NCBI GenBank assembly: GCA_030672315.1
Contig: DAOVGQ010000091.1
Span: 1-11,598 of the forward strand
Origin: Candidatus Aenigmatarchaeota archaeon
GTDB lineage: Archaea > Aenigmatarchaeota > Aenigmatarchaeia > QMZP01
Direction of reading: 5' to 3'
Length of the DNA stretch: 11,598 nt
Position numbers and translations under genes: made by a program. The notes below the pieces were generated by a model, which was given only the letters and a program-made list of their open reading frames with translations, was not told the DNA's origin and searched no databases. Within the stretch, counting starts at the first letter, position 1. Each line of letters opens with the position of its first letter. This document shows positions 5,531 to 10,778 of the stretch, piece by piece.

Positions 5531-5618
5531 TAAGCCTTTTTCAGGAAAAGGCTTAAGCCAAAAGGAGCTGACCTACGCTCTGCTTCGGCCAGCTTCCGAA
5601 TGAAAAAGGCTTGAAGCG
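5531..5618 (+). other. tRNA-Cys intron 1 (88 nt, position 37/38)
   Basis: The BHB motif has an outer helix (anticodon stem), a central helix CTGC (5525-5528) with GAAG (5613-5616) containing one G-A mismatch, 3-nt bulges AGT (5529-5531) and CGA (5617-5619), and an inner 12-bp perfect helix of 5532-5543 with 5601-5612. Cutting each bulge after its second base gives the canonical 37/38 intron. A further stem, GGAGCTG (5564-5570) with CAGCTTC (5590-5596), caps the structure. Confidence 0.82.
5532..5554 (+). repeat. Alternative hairpin within intron 1
   Basis: AAGCCTTTT (5532-5540) also pairs perfectly with AAAAGGCTT (5546-5554) across a 5-nt loop. This 9-bp local hairpin competes with the 12-bp helix that builds the BHB motif. 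Confidence 0.7.
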
Positions 5619-5639
5619 AGCGGGTTATGGGGGTTCAAT

Positions 5640-5678
5640 CGCACTGCTGGAAGCAGGCGTCTCCAGCGGAGCTGAAGA
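5640..5678 (+). other. tRNA-Cys intron 2 (39 nt, T-loop position 59/60)
   Basis: A near-ideal BHB: outer helix is the T-stem; central 4-bp helix TTCA (5634-5637) with TGAA (5673-5676); 3-nt bulges ATC (5638-5640) and GAT (5677-5679); inner helix GC (5641-5642) with GC (5671-5672), then after a 3x3 internal loop GCTGGA (5646-5651) with TCCAGC (5662-5667). Position 59/60 is, from memory, a known non-canonical archaeal intron site. Confidence 0.85.
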
Positions 5679-5709
5679 TCCCCCCCTCCGCTTCCTGTTT
5701 ATTAGCGTT

Positions 5710-5718
5710 TTTATAATA
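5710..5718 (+). promoter_or_regulatory. TATA box for the Get3/ArsA gene
   Basis: TTTATAATA, centred 24 bases before the ATG at 5738 and 30 before the in-frame ATG at 5744. It indicates a leaderless or near-leaderless mRNA; either ATG could be used. Confidence 0.5.
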
Positions 5719-5737
5719 TTGGTTGCCATATTAGACT

Positions 5738-6694
5738 ATGGTCATGAAAAGGCTCATGGATAGGGGAGAAAGGGACACACAGTTCGTTTTCTACTCTGGA
5801 AAGGGCGGTGTGGGCAAGACCTCCATGGCCGCGGCCACGGCCCTCTGGCTTTCCAGGAAGGGCAAGAAGGTCCTGGTGATATCCACAGACCCTGCCCACT
5901 CCCTGGCTGATTCCTTTGATACCAGGATAGGCGGGGAGGTCAGGAGGATAGACAGGAACCTCTATGCATTGGAGATAGACCCCAAGCTCTCCATGAAGGA
6001 ATACAAGGAGATGCTCTTCCCTGAGATAGAAAAGGTCAGCGCCCTCAGGGGCTTCGGCCTGGACGAGGCCTTTGACATTGCAGGCATGACCCCGGGCATA
6101 GATGAGATAGCGAGCTTTGATACCTTCCTGAGGTACATGAACTCCGGGGAGTATGATGTCATTGTGTTTGACACAGCGCCCACAGGTCACACCCTCAGGT
6201 TCCTCTCCCTGCCGAATGTCCTGGACTCCTGGATAGGCAAGCTCATAAAGATAAGGATGCGCCTCTCGGGCATCACCAGCATGGTCAGGAAACTGCTGTC
6301 CAGGGAGGATGAAGAAGAGAGGGACAACACGCTTGAAAAACTCGAGGAGATGAAGAGGAGAATAGAGCATGCCAGGGAGATCCTGAGCAACCCCGGGAAG
6401 ACAGAGTACAACATAGTAATGACTCCCGAGGCCATGTGCATATACGAGTCCGAGCGCTCACTCAGCTTCCTGAAGGAGTGCAACATACCCATAGGCAAGG
6501 TTATTGTGAACCAGATAATACCCGAGAACACCCGGTGCAGGTTCTGCAGCGGTAAGAGAAGAATCCAGCTGGAGCGCCTCGGCGAGATAAAAAGCAAGTT
6601 TAATTCCAATAAGGTCATGGAGCTCAAACTCTTTGAGGAAGAGGTCCGGGGCAAGGAGTCGCTTGAGAGGGTGGCCAGGGAACTCTACAGCTAG
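5738..6694 (+). CDS. Get3/ArsA-family ATPase
   Basis: A 318-residue single-domain P-loop ATPase of the ArsA/Get3 family. Eukaryotic Get3 delivers tail-anchored proteins to the membrane and bacterial ArsA drives arsenite efflux; archaeal members are thought to be closer to Get3. Visible are the deviant Walker A (about 20-29, SGKGGVGKTS), switch I (51-55, DPAHS), switch II (145-152, DTAPTGHT), a hydrophobic, Met-containing helical stretch (about 160-187) where Get3 binds clients, NQIIP near 258-262 for adenine contact, and Cys267-x-x-Cys270, which in Get3 dimers binds zinc. The arsenite-binding cysteines of ArsA are not apparent and no ars genes lie nearby, which favours a targeting role. An in-frame ATG at 5744 is an alternative start. 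It ends 26 bases from the convergent small anchored protein at 6721. Confidence 0.92.
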   Translation: MVMKRLMDRGERDTQFVFYSGKGGVGKTSMAAATALWLSRKGKKVLVISTDPAHSLADSFDTRIGGEVRRIDRNLYALEIDPKLSMKEYKEMLFPEIEKVSALRGFGLDEAFDIAGMTPGIDEIASFDTFLRYMNSGEYDVIVFDTAPTGHTLRFLSLPNVLDSWIGKLIKIRMRLSGITSMVRKLLSREDEEERDNTLEKLEEMKRRIEHAREILSNPGKTEYNIVMTPEAMCIYESERSLSFLKECNIPIGKVIVNQIIPENTRCRFCSGKRRIQLERLGEIKSKFNSNKVMELKLFEEEVRGKESLERVARELYS

Positions 6695-6720
6695 TCCCCA
6701 GCTAGGCCTGAGCAGATTGA

Positions 6721-7077
6721 CTACTTTTCCATCCTGCTTAGAATCAGGGCCACCACAAGGAGTATACACCCCGAGCCTATCAGTATTATGGATACTGTGT
6801 TGAACCCGCAGTCATCAACCAGACCGTTGCAATCATTATCAAGGCCGTCATTGCATACCTCCTCTGTGGCCTTTACTCCACCCTCACAGGGTCCCCAGAG
6901 CTGGTTCTGGCAGGTGGATACGCCCTTCTCGCATTCCCCGACCGAGCTGCCGCAGGGCCTTGTATGGCCGTCCCTGCATGGCATGATATCTTCCAGGCCC
7001 AGACCGAGGGCAGTGCCGCCCATATATGAGAGCAGCAACATTGCCAGAAAGACATTTACCAGGAGTTTCTTTTGCAT
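6721..7077 (-). CDS. Small secreted/anchored Cys-rich protein with a MopE-like DNDCNG motif
   Basis: A 118-residue protein with a signal peptide (about 1-25), an extracellular Cys-rich region and a single C-terminal membrane segment (about 94-113) ending in Arg-Met-Glu-Lys. The exposed part carries CRDGHTRPCGSSVGECEKG..TCQ..LWGPCEGG followed by EEVCNDGLDNDCNGLVDD. This is the Asp/Asn-rich loop of the putative metal-binding (MopE-like) repeats found in secreted proteins, probably calcium-binding. Most such proteins are large and multi-repeat; this one is a single unit. Its function is unknown: surface metal binding, adhesion, or a membrane-proximal stub. It converges on the Get3-like gene and diverges from the Zn-ribbon gene over overlapping promoters. 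Confidence 0.78.
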   Translation of the reverse strand: MQKKLLVNVFLAMLLLSYMGGTALGLGLEDIMPCRDGHTRPCGSSVGECEKGVSTCQNQLWGPCEGGVKATEEVCNDGLDNDCNGLVDDCGFNTVSIILIGSGCILLVVALILSRMEK

Positions 7078-7081
7078 ATAA

Positions 7082-7089
7082 TTATAAAT
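7082..7089 (+). promoter_or_regulatory. TATA box for the HTH/Zn-ribbon gene
   Basis: TTATAAAT, centred about 25 bases upstream of the ATG at 7110, which predicts a leaderless mRNA. Confidence 0.5.
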
Positions 7090-7102
7090 TATGCATCCAT
7101 GG

Positions 7103-7110
7103 ATTAAATA
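7103..7110 (-). promoter_or_regulatory. TATA box for the MopE-like small protein
   Basis: On the minus strand TATTTAAT, centred about 29 bases upstream of the ATG at 7077. It overlaps the first base of the divergent gene's start codon. Confidence 0.45.
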
Positions 7111-7481
7111 TGGATATCCCCAAGAAGGATGTCATAAGCTTTCTACTAAAGGAAACCCTCCAGAGAGGGGGAGCCCGCTCGCAGAGGGAGCTTTCTGATA
7201 TGCTAAACAGGAGGCTCAGAAAGAGCTCCCCTGGCTATGTCATAAGTGGTGCAAGGGCACGTTCCATTGCCCTGAACACCCCTGGCATAGGGGTGAAAAT
7301 CCATACAAGGAAGGGCAGGCTCCCGAAAAAGTGCCCTGTATGCGGGCACGTCCTCAGGAAGACCTATACAAGGAATCTCAAGGGAAGGAAGCTCCCTCTA
7401 AGGATGTCCTGCACAAGATGCCCCTACAGGGGCTCTGGGGGAAGCTGGATACCCAGAAGGTACGAATTCTGGGCTGGTTAG
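7110..7481 (+). CDS. HTH plus zinc-ribbon protein of unknown function
   Basis: A 123-residue basic protein. The N-terminal part (about 5-60) looks like a winged-helix or HTH domain (GGARSQRELSDMLNRRLRKSS...ISGARARSIALNTPGI). The C-terminal part is a zinc ribbon with Cys75-x-x-Cys78 (CPVC) and Cys101-x-x-Cys104 (CTRC), separated by a very basic hairpin (RKTYTRNLKGRKLPLR). There is no membrane segment. This suggests nucleic-acid binding: a transcription regulator or an RNA/ribosome-associated factor. I do not recognise the exact family. The start is the ATG at 7110, set by the TATA box about 25 bases upstream. It is transcribed away from the MopE-like gene and converges on the UBA-like membrane protein, 74 bases from its stop. 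Confidence 0.78.
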   Translation: MDIPKKDVISFLLKETLQRGGARSQRELSDMLNRRLRKSSPGYVISGARARSIALNTPGIGVKIHTRKGRLPKKCPVCGHVLRKTYTRNLKGRKLPLRMSCTRCPYRGSGGSWIPRRYEFWAG

Positions 7482-7555
7482 ATGTGCTGCAAAACTGGAA
7501 CAGTGTTTGCAGTCCTGGCCTGGTTCTGACGCAAGAATACCTTCTGATGCGGTCG

Positions 7556-8149
7556 CTACCTTTTCAGTATGGCAAGGACCCCCCCGATAATGGCTATGAT
7601 TCCTCCTATAAGGAAGCCGTTGCCTATCAGAACAGTTATTACAGAGAAGATCAGCATGAACATTCCGGTGAGCCTTTTCTTGTCAGGTATGACATGGATT
7701 ATAAATGCTGCTGCTACCAGGAAGCCTCCTATTATGATGTTTACGACAAGGGAATCGAGTGACGAGAGTTGTATACCGAGCATGCCAAGAACAGACAGCT
7801 TTATGCCAGGGACAAAGAAATCCAGCAGGTCCCCTATCCCGAAAAAGACAAGAAGCGAGTTCAGAATTACAAGTACACCCCCGGCCAGCGAGAGGATGAA
7901 CCCTGTTCCAATCACCCTCCCGGGCTGCTGTGCAGCTGCCTTTTCGGGTTCCTGCTTGGCAGCTGGGGGCTCTTCCGCGGGCCTGGCCGCTGGTTTTGCG
8001 GGAGCCGTTGCCCTGACAGTGGAGAACGCCCTCTCAATCTCCTCAGAATACCAGCCCTGGCTTAAGAGGGCATCCCTTATCTCCTGTTCAGTGTATCCTG
8101 CAGAAAGCTGTTCCCTTATATACTGGACTATGCTGGAATCATCTGCCAT
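7556..8149 (-). CDS. UBA-like N-terminus, Pro/Ala linker and four-TM membrane protein
   Basis: A 197-residue protein in three parts. Residues 5-46 form a short helical domain (VQYIREQLSAGYTEQEIRDALLSQGWYSEEIERAF) whose G-Y-T...L-x-x-x-G-W pattern resembles UBA-like three-helix bundles seen at the N-terminus of membrane proteins in small-genome archaea and bacteria. Residues 47-77 are a Pro/Ala/Glu/Lys linker. Residues 79-196 hold about four hydrophobic helices (about 79-104, 133-153, 160-177 and 178-195, with a further hydrophobic stretch near 116-128), rich in Gly and Ile. No catalytic motif is visible and the function is unknown. It lies 30 bases downstream of fni on the same strand and is probably co-transcribed, though a T-rich TTTTTTAA near 8172-8179 could serve as its own leaderless promoter. 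Confidence 0.75.
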   Translation of the reverse strand: MADDSSIVQYIREQLSAGYTEQEIRDALLSQGWYSEEIERAFSTVRATAPAKPAARPAEEPPAAKQEPEKAAAQQPGRVIGTGFILSLAGGVLVILNSLLVFFGIGDLLDFFVPGIKLSVLGMLGIQLSSLDSLVVNIIIGGFLVAAAFIIHVIPDKKRLTGMFMLIFSVITVLIGNGFLIGGIIAIIGGVLAILKR

Positions 8150-8179
8150 GTATAATACTTGTTGGGACTCCTTAAAAAA

Positions 8180-9184
8180 TCATTCTGTTACAACCCCTGC
8201 TTTCCTGAGCTCCCCCACATTCCTTACCCCAGCCAGGAGCATGGCCTTCCTGAACTCCCCTACAAGGCACTCGAGCCTCCTTGCCACTGCCTTGTGCGAC
8301 TCTGTAGCAGGCCTCAGGAGGGGGAGCGCAAGCCCTGCCAGGGAGGCCCCCATTGCCAGGGCCTTGGCGCACTCCAGCCCATTCCTAACCCCTCCGGATG
8401 CAATCAGCGGGATTTTCACAGACTCCCTGCACTGCCTTAGGGATTCTGCAGTGGGAATTCCCCACTCAAGGAAGGTCCTGGCAGTATCAGAGCCCCTGTA
8501 GTGCTCGACCCTTATCCAGGATGTCCCGCCTGCCCCTGCAACATCGATGCAGGACACTCCAGCACCCTCCAGCTTCCTGGCAACATCCCGGGATATGCCG
8601 CAGCCTGTCTCCTTGACCACCACGGGAAAACCCGCCTTCCTGCAGAGCCTCTCTATGTTAACAAGCACACCTCTCCAGTCCCTGTCACCCTCTGGCTGGC
8701 TGAGCTCCTGGGCTGCATTGAGATGGACAGCCAGACCATCTGCCTTTATGTCCCTGACCAGGCCCCTGATCTCACCTATGCTGTACTTGGAGAGCTGGAC
8801 AGCCCCTATGTTTCCCAGGAGGAATATGCCTGGCGCCACATCCCTCACATCATATGTATAGGCAAGCCCAGGGTCCTCGAGCATGGCCCTCTGGGAGCCC
8901 AGGCCCATACCAATCCCGAGATCCTCGGCAGCCCTTGCCAGGTTCCTGTTTATCTTCTCTGTGCCTGGAGAGCCCCCTGTCATGGCCTCTATAAAGAAGG
9001 GGAACCTGAATTTCTTTCCCAAGAATTCTGTTGAGGTGTCTATCTTGTTAAGGCTTGTCTCAGGCAGGGCGCTGTGCACAAGCTCGTATCTCTCAAAGCC
9101 GTTGCTCTTGCTGAACTCAACCTCCCTGTCCAGACAAATCCTTATGTGCTCGAGCTTCCTTGACGAAGTCTTCCACGCTTTCAT
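8180..9184 (-). CDS. fni: Isopentenyl-diphosphate delta-isomerase, type 2 (FMN-dependent)
   Basis: It interconverts isopentenyl diphosphate and dimethylallyl diphosphate, the branch point for archaeal isoprenoid lipids, using reduced FMN and Mg2+ in the cytoplasm. The 334-residue protein is close to the usual length and has all family landmarks: the RKLEHI opening (9-14) for diphosphate binding, MTGG (68-71), GMGLGSQR (92-99), HLNAAQE (154-160; Gln and Glu for catalysis and Mg2+), VKETGCGIS (190-198), GAGGTSW (217-223) and IASGGVRNG (261-269) for FMN phosphate. The ATG at 9184 has a strong Shine-Dalgarno (AAGGAGG) 7 bases upstream. The UBA-like membrane protein follows after 30 bases. No other mevalonate-pathway gene is in the window. 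Confidence 0.96.
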   Translation of the reverse strand: MKAWKTSSRKLEHIRICLDREVEFSKSNGFERYELVHSALPETSLNKIDTSTEFLGKKFRFPFFIEAMTGGSPGTEKINRNLARAAEDLGIGMGLGSQRAMLEDPGLAYTYDVRDVAPGIFLLGNIGAVQLSKYSIGEIRGLVRDIKADGLAVHLNAAQELSQPEGDRDWRGVLVNIERLCRKAGFPVVVKETGCGISRDVARKLEGAGVSCIDVAGAGGTSWIRVEHYRGSDTARTFLEWGIPTAESLRQCRESVKIPLIASGGVRNGLECAKALAMGASLAGLALPLLRPATESHKAVARRLECLVGEFRKAMLLAGVRNVGELRKAGVVTE

Positions 9185-9191
9185 AAACCCG

Positions 9192-9198
9192 CCTCCTT
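9192..9198 (-). promoter_or_regulatory. Shine-Dalgarno sequence of fni
   Basis: The minus strand reads AAGGAGG, 7 bases before the ATG at 9184. It is one of the few clear ribosome-binding sites in the window. Confidence 0.75.
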
Positions 9199-9230
9199 AA
9201 AGGACGCATGAAAACTATGCGCTGTATTAA

Positions 9231-9239
9231 ATTTAAATA
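9231..9239. promoter_or_regulatory. Shared TATA region between fni (-) and the surface-protein gene (+)
   Basis: ATTTAAATA is nearly palindromic. In the minus direction it predicts a start near 9208 and a 24-base fni leader containing the Shine-Dalgarno site. In the plus direction it predicts a start near 9262 and a leader of about 35 bases. Confidence 0.5.
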
Positions 9240-9280
9240 CCTTAACATTATTAATCAATTACCCAATACAATCACTAAAG

Positions 9281-9304
9281 ATGAGAAGGTTGTGCCATGT
9301 TTAA
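9281..9304 (+). other. Possible 7-codon upstream ORF overlapping the surface-protein start
   Basis: ATG at 9281 opens a reading frame of seven codons (M-R-R-L-C-H-V) that stops at 9302-9304, overlapping the ATG at 9297 in another frame. The same bases include a GAGAAGG that could be the Shine-Dalgarno site of the main gene, so the small ORF may be incidental. Confidence 0.2.
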
Positions 9305-10664
9305 CAAGCTGCTCATATCCCTGCTGGTTTTCATACTCCTTCTCGCTGCAGTCCCGACATCAAGTGCCAACCTGGAACTCAACATAGAGGAAAGCGAAAA
9401 ATCAGCCTACTTGGGGGACGAGGTTTTCTTTGACTTTTCTATAACCAAATTCGGTGCCCAAGATGACAGGGTCTGGGTAGAGGTATCCGGAGAACCCCAG
9501 GAATGGGTCAGTGAGGTCCCTGACATGGTTAATATTCCGAGCCTCCAGGAAACCAACACATCTGTCAGTTTCTTTCCAAGGGGAGAGACCACAGGAACAT
9601 TTGAATACATCATCACAGTGATATCGTACTGGACCTCTATATCAGCCTCTGATACTGTCATTCTCAATGTCCTGAGGCCGCTTGACATAGAGGACTTTGT
9701 TGCAAGCAAGTCCGGAGACGAGCTCTTCCTTAACATACTCCTCAACTCCAAGGAGCCGGCAAATGCAAGCATGGACTTTGTGGTGACCAGCTCCAGTGGA
9801 GAGACCCTGAAGGAGTTCTCCCTCTCTGCCAGGGTTGACGGTCCCACGCTTGTGGAGGAGAGCATTACCCTTCCGGTGGGCATGCTGGCAGGGGACTACA
9901 ATGTAGAGGTCTCCCTTGTCGGGACCCCTGTCAGGAAGGATTACATGTTCACCGTCCTGCCTGTCCACATGATTACAGAATCAGTCAAGAAGACGTCCTC
10001 AGCCCTTTATGATGATTACGAGATAACCATAATCAATGAGGGTAATGTCAGAGAGCCCCAGTACGTCACATACAGAACCCTCCCAAACAATGACTGGGTT
10101 ACTGGCCTAATAACAGAGCCCGAGACCTGCTTTATGAGGAACGGCGAAAAGACCTGCAGGTACGTCTTCTATGATTTGGCTCCAGGGGAATCAGCAACCA
10201 TGAGCTACAGGCTGGACTACTGGTCAATATATGCAACATACATCCTCGTCCTGGTTGCTGTCTTCATGGTGGTCTTCCTTGGCATGAGGCGTGTGACAGC
10301 CCCTGTGATAATCAAGAGACATGTCAGGAAGGGAGGCGACCGCCACCATGTGGTCCTGGAGGTCAGGAACCCCTTCTACCACAACCTCTCCAATGCAATC
10401 ATAAGGGACTGGGTCTCCCCCCTGGCCAATGTGCTCCACCACGAGATAGACATGGTCAGGCCCCTGATAAGGCGCTCTGACGCAGGGACAGAGCTTATAT
10501 GGAAGCTCGGTGACATAAAGCCCAAGGAGACCAGGCTTATAAGCTACCCCATAAAGACCCTGGTCCAGGGCAGCCTCAGGATGCCCAGGGCATACATCCG
10601 CTACAACAAGCCCAACGGCCGCCTCAGGAGGATATTCTCCAAGCCCCTCGTTATTGAGTCCTGA
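9297..10664 (+). CDS. Single-pass surface protein with Ig-like domains on both sides of the membrane
   Basis: A 455-residue protein with a signal peptide (about 1-24), an extracellular region of beta-sandwich type (about 25-305), one membrane helix (about 312-330) and a basic C-terminal domain (331-455). The outer region shows repeated Ig/NEW3-like patterns: AYLGDEVFFDFSITKFG, ETTGTFEYIITVIS, LPVGMLAGDYNVEVSL and YEITIINEGNVREPQYV...LAPGESATMSY. A single Cys pair (278 and 287) could form a disulfide. The C-terminal part also reads as a beta domain (HHVVLEVRNPFYHNLSNAIIRDWVSPLA...LIWKLGDIKPKETRLIS), reminiscent of DUF11-type repeats, although the positive-inside rule places it in the cytoplasm. 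Similar archaeal proteins are often linked to cell surface or pilus structures; the exact role is unknown. It is divergent from fni. Confidence 0.78.
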   Translation: MFNKLLISLLVFILLLAAVPTSSANLELNIEESEKSAYLGDEVFFDFSITKFGAQDDRVWVEVSGEPQEWVSEVPDMVNIPSLQETNTSVSFFPRGETTGTFEYIITVISYWTSISASDTVILNVLRPLDIEDFVASKSGDELFLNILLNSKEPANASMDFVVTSSSGETLKEFSLSARVDGPTLVEESITLPVGMLAGDYNVEVSLVGTPVRKDYMFTVLPVHMITESVKKTSSALYDDYEITIINEGNVREPQYVTYRTLPNNDWVTGLITEPETCFMRNGEKTCRYVFYDLAPGESATMSYRLDYWSIYATYILVLVAVFMVVFLGMRRVTAPVIIKRHVRKGGDRHHVVLEVRNPFYHNLSNAIIRDWVSPLANVLHHEIDMVRPLIRRSDAGTELIWKLGDIKPKETRLISYPIKTLVQGSLRMPRAYIRYNKPNGRLRRIFSKPLVIES

Positions 10665-10705
10665 TTTCCTCGCTATAAAGCCGACTTATAATATCGACTG
10701 CTGGG

Positions 10706-10724
10706 TTCATAAAGGATTTATGAA
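10706..10724. repeat. Perfect inverted repeat upstream of the Cys-rich secreted gene
   Basis: TTCATAAA-GGA-TTTATGAA: an 8-bp perfect stem with a 3-nt loop, 41 bases after the surface-protein stop and 24 bases before the TATA box of the next gene. It could be an operator for that gene or a transcript-end structure. Confidence 0.5.
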
Positions 10725-10747
10725 AAGCAGAAACCGACGCAACTACG

Positions 10748-10755
10748 TTAAAATA
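10748..10755 (+). promoter_or_regulatory. TATA box for the Cys-rich secreted gene
   Basis: TTAAAATA, centred about 27 bases upstream of the ATG at 10779, which indicates a leaderless mRNA and supports that start. Confidence 0.5.
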
Positions 10756-10778
10756 CCACCTTGTTTAATTAATTATAT

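Larger units (their letters stand above)
5495..5692 (+). tRNA. tRNA-Cys (GCA) with two introns
   Basis: The acceptor stem GCGGAGG (5495-5501) pairs perfectly with CCTCCGC (5685-5691). The D-arm ACAGAGTGGTTATGT and the discriminator T at 5692 (U73) are typical of tRNA-Cys. The anticodon stem CCCGC (5520-5524) pairs with GCGGG (5620-5624); the loop begins C-T-G-C-A-G with anticodon GCA at 5527-5529. The T-stem GGGGG (5629-5633) pairs with CCCCC (5680-5684). The gene is split by introns at 5531-5618 (between 37 and 38) and 5640-5678 (between 59 and 60). Joining the exons 5495-5530, 5619-5639 and 5679-5692 gives a 71-nt class I tRNA with a four-base variable loop and T-loop TTCAATT. CCA is not encoded. 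Automated finders may miss or mis-type this gene because the T-loop is interrupted. Confidence 0.88.

Noticed and set aside
5495..5692. Reading the tRNA as a class II (Ser or Leu) tRNA with a long variable arm
   Set aside because: The extra bases fall inside the T-loop and match a bulge-helix-bulge intron; the anticodon GCA, U73 and D-arm fit tRNA-Cys.
5711..6370. Open frame of 219 codons on the minus strand
   Set aside because: Antisense shadow of the Get3/ArsA gene, whose P-loop and switch motifs are unambiguous.
5738..6694. Arsenite-efflux ArsA function
   Set aside because: Single ATPase domain, a Get3-like CxxC, no visible arsenite-binding Cys set and no neighbouring ars genes; targeting is more likely.
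7569..8501. Long open frame (310 codons) on the plus strand
   Set aside because: It runs antisense to the UBA-like protein and fni, both with clear family motifs or domain structure; the translation is low-complexity and lacks a plausible start.
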